A DNA stretch of 64,000 bases from the NCBI GenBank assembly GCA_034687125.1, contig JAQGBZ010000021.1, positions 62,001-126,000 of the forward strand. Reading direction: 5' to 3'. Made by a program: the position numbers and the translations under genes. Positions 62,703-64,000 of the stretch are shown piece after piece. The stretch's first letter is position 1. Every line of letters begins with the position of its first letter. Source of the stretch: Neelides folsomi. Lineage: Eukaryota; Arthropoda; Collembola; Neelipleona; Neelidae. Under the pieces are notes generated by a model. The model searched no databases. It was not told where the DNA came from and saw nothing but the letters and a program-made list of their open reading frames with translations.

Positions 62703-64000
62703 ATGGGTAAGCCAAAGAGTCGCTGGAAGAAATATTTGGAATCGGGATATTTGAAGAAGGAAACAAAATGGAAACGTCCCGAGTTCAAAACCCACGCAGA
62801 GAAGCGGAAAGACGAAAAAATGGCCAAAGAGGTCAAAACTCGAGAACAAGTTCGGGCCAAAACCACGCGAGCTCTCGTCGTTACCGTCGTCATTTTCAAC
62901 ATTATAACAGTGTTTTGGTATTTTTTCAAACTTGTCCTTTACCGAGCGATGGTCCAAGTCTTGGCCGAGAAAAGAGTTTTTACATGCTACGAAAGAAGAT
63001 ACGAAACTCCGGTTCTTCATGAAATCATTGAAGTTTGCCATGCAATCATTTCGTTCGGGATTTTGTGGGTGGACAAACCAGAAACGGCCCAATATCTTTT
63101 ATTGTGGGTTTACTCAAAAATCATCGTCACTTCGCTTCATCTCTTTACAGAGTTCACGGAGGATTTATTTGAAGAGGATTTGTTCGTTTTTAAAAATATT
63201 TTTTATCCTGTGATGGTCATCACGATCACTGATTGTGTTCCTATTGGAATTGTCACAACTAGATATTTGCAACTCACAGAGTTCCAAAGGATACGGCTTA
63301 AAAAATGGTTCGGGCCAATGAACAACACGGGACTCAATAATGAAATTCTCTCCATGAACATGTCAGAATTGATATTGAGGAAAAAAGCCGAGAGACAACA
63401 AATTATGACAACTACAATGCAAGTAAGTTTTATTTAATCATAATAAGTAAAATACGTTCAATATCTCATTATCTTTAAAATCATGAAAAAATACTGGCAA
63501 TGAGTACTTATAATGAAATATCCAATTTTATAGTAATATTTTACAGAACATTCTATGTTCATTATTCTTTTTATTTATGATGTTTAATAATTAAAATTGA
63601 GTTTTACTTATTTCAAGGTTTTATCAAAATTCGACGAAGAGAATTCTTTGCGGACGGATAAAAAAGCTAAACCGACCATGGCATTCATACAAAGAGAAAC
63701 TCCCAAAGCCGTGAGTCAGCTTAAGCTCTTTGACAAATACCCCGAATTCACATTCACGAAGCCTCTTCCAGAAAGACCTAAAGATTTCGAGAAAAATCCG
63801 CGGCACGCCCTCATAGAGAGAATCCGGAAGTTGTACCACGAACACGTGAAGGAGCGTAATATGCAGCACTTTGCCTACACAAGGCAACAATGGGAGATTG
63901 AACTCGAAGAGAAAATCAGAATCAAGCGACTCGAAGAACCCCCAGACGAATCCGACAAGAGTCAAACGGACGTCACTTACGGAGTCGAGGACGAAAAGAA
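62703..64000 (+). CDS. Unrecognised four-helix membrane protein, N-terminal part (runs off the window)
   Basis: Exon 1 (62703-63422) and exon 2 (63618 to the window end) join in phase, so the gene is incomplete at its 3' end. The N-terminal ~52 residues are strongly basic (KSRWKKYLESG...KTHAEKRKDEK). Four hydrophobic helices follow at about 56-80, 104-123, 129-148 and 163-185. A long charged cytosolic tail follows, with coiled-coil-like Glu/Lys/Arg content and an acidic end. Both termini are probably cytosolic. I do not recognise the family, and no channel, transporter or enzyme signature is visible. Codon use matches the neighbours. Confidence 0.75.

Noticed and set aside
1-64000. CRISPR arrays, operons, tRNA and rRNA genes
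   Set aside because: None seen on either strand; the short repeats present are transposon ends or a two-copy tandem repeat.

Overview
The window is about two-thirds AT, with intron-rich protein genes on both strands. Introns are short, mostly 45-300 bp, and GT-AG. The gene set (DIAP2-like IAP, peroxidasin, a DUOX maturation factor, synaptojanin, secreted PLCX protein, MATH-BTB protein) is animal and most probably arthropod. I cannot resolve the order; a mite, copepod or springtail would all fit. There are no prokaryotic signals, no CRISPR array and no recognisable tRNA or rRNA gene.

Layout: a 5'-truncated coiled-coil gene (3-1539, +); mitochondrial thiolase ACAT1 (1881-3819, -); a TA-flanked DNA transposon carrying a second, Tc1/mariner-type element (4295-5974); a BIR-BIR-UBA-RING IAP (7731-10566, +); synaptojanin in 21 exons (12699-18609, -); a BTB-BACK-PHR protein (19713-21932, +); an INPP5E-like 5-phosphatase with a CaaX tail (22712-24291, +); two small single-pass membrane orphans (24743-25452 and 26727-27339, both -); a MATH-BTB protein (27761-29538, +); peroxidasin in 19 exons (30568-41728, +); a fold-back-like element (about 42180-43233); a secreted PI-PLC-X protein (43683-45584, +); a TIGAR-like phosphatase (45762-47003, -); an M16C-like protein without the zinc motif (47978-54181, +); an unrecognised Cys/Asn-rich CxxCLSD-repeat protein (54707-57623, -); ALG11 (58061-60111, +); DUOXA (60619-62133, -); and a 3'-truncated four-helix membrane protein (62703 to the end, +).

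Gene models were built by joining exons at visible GT..AG sites and checking that phase was kept. Every complete model gave an intact reading frame of whole codons: 429, 552, 1123, 521, 400, 212, 141, 455, 1418, 443, 233, 1101, 836, 481 and 366 residues. One junction in the M16-like gene needs a GC-AG intron.

The genes do not form one pathway. There are loose themes: phosphoinositide turnover (synaptojanin, INPP5E-like and a PLCX protein), BTB substrate adaptors (two), and peroxide or matrix biology (peroxidasin and DUOXA). Many neighbours are arranged as divergent or convergent pairs. The least explained object is the 836-residue CxxCLSD-repeat protein at 54707-57623. The M16-like pseudoenzyme and the two small membrane orphans come next.
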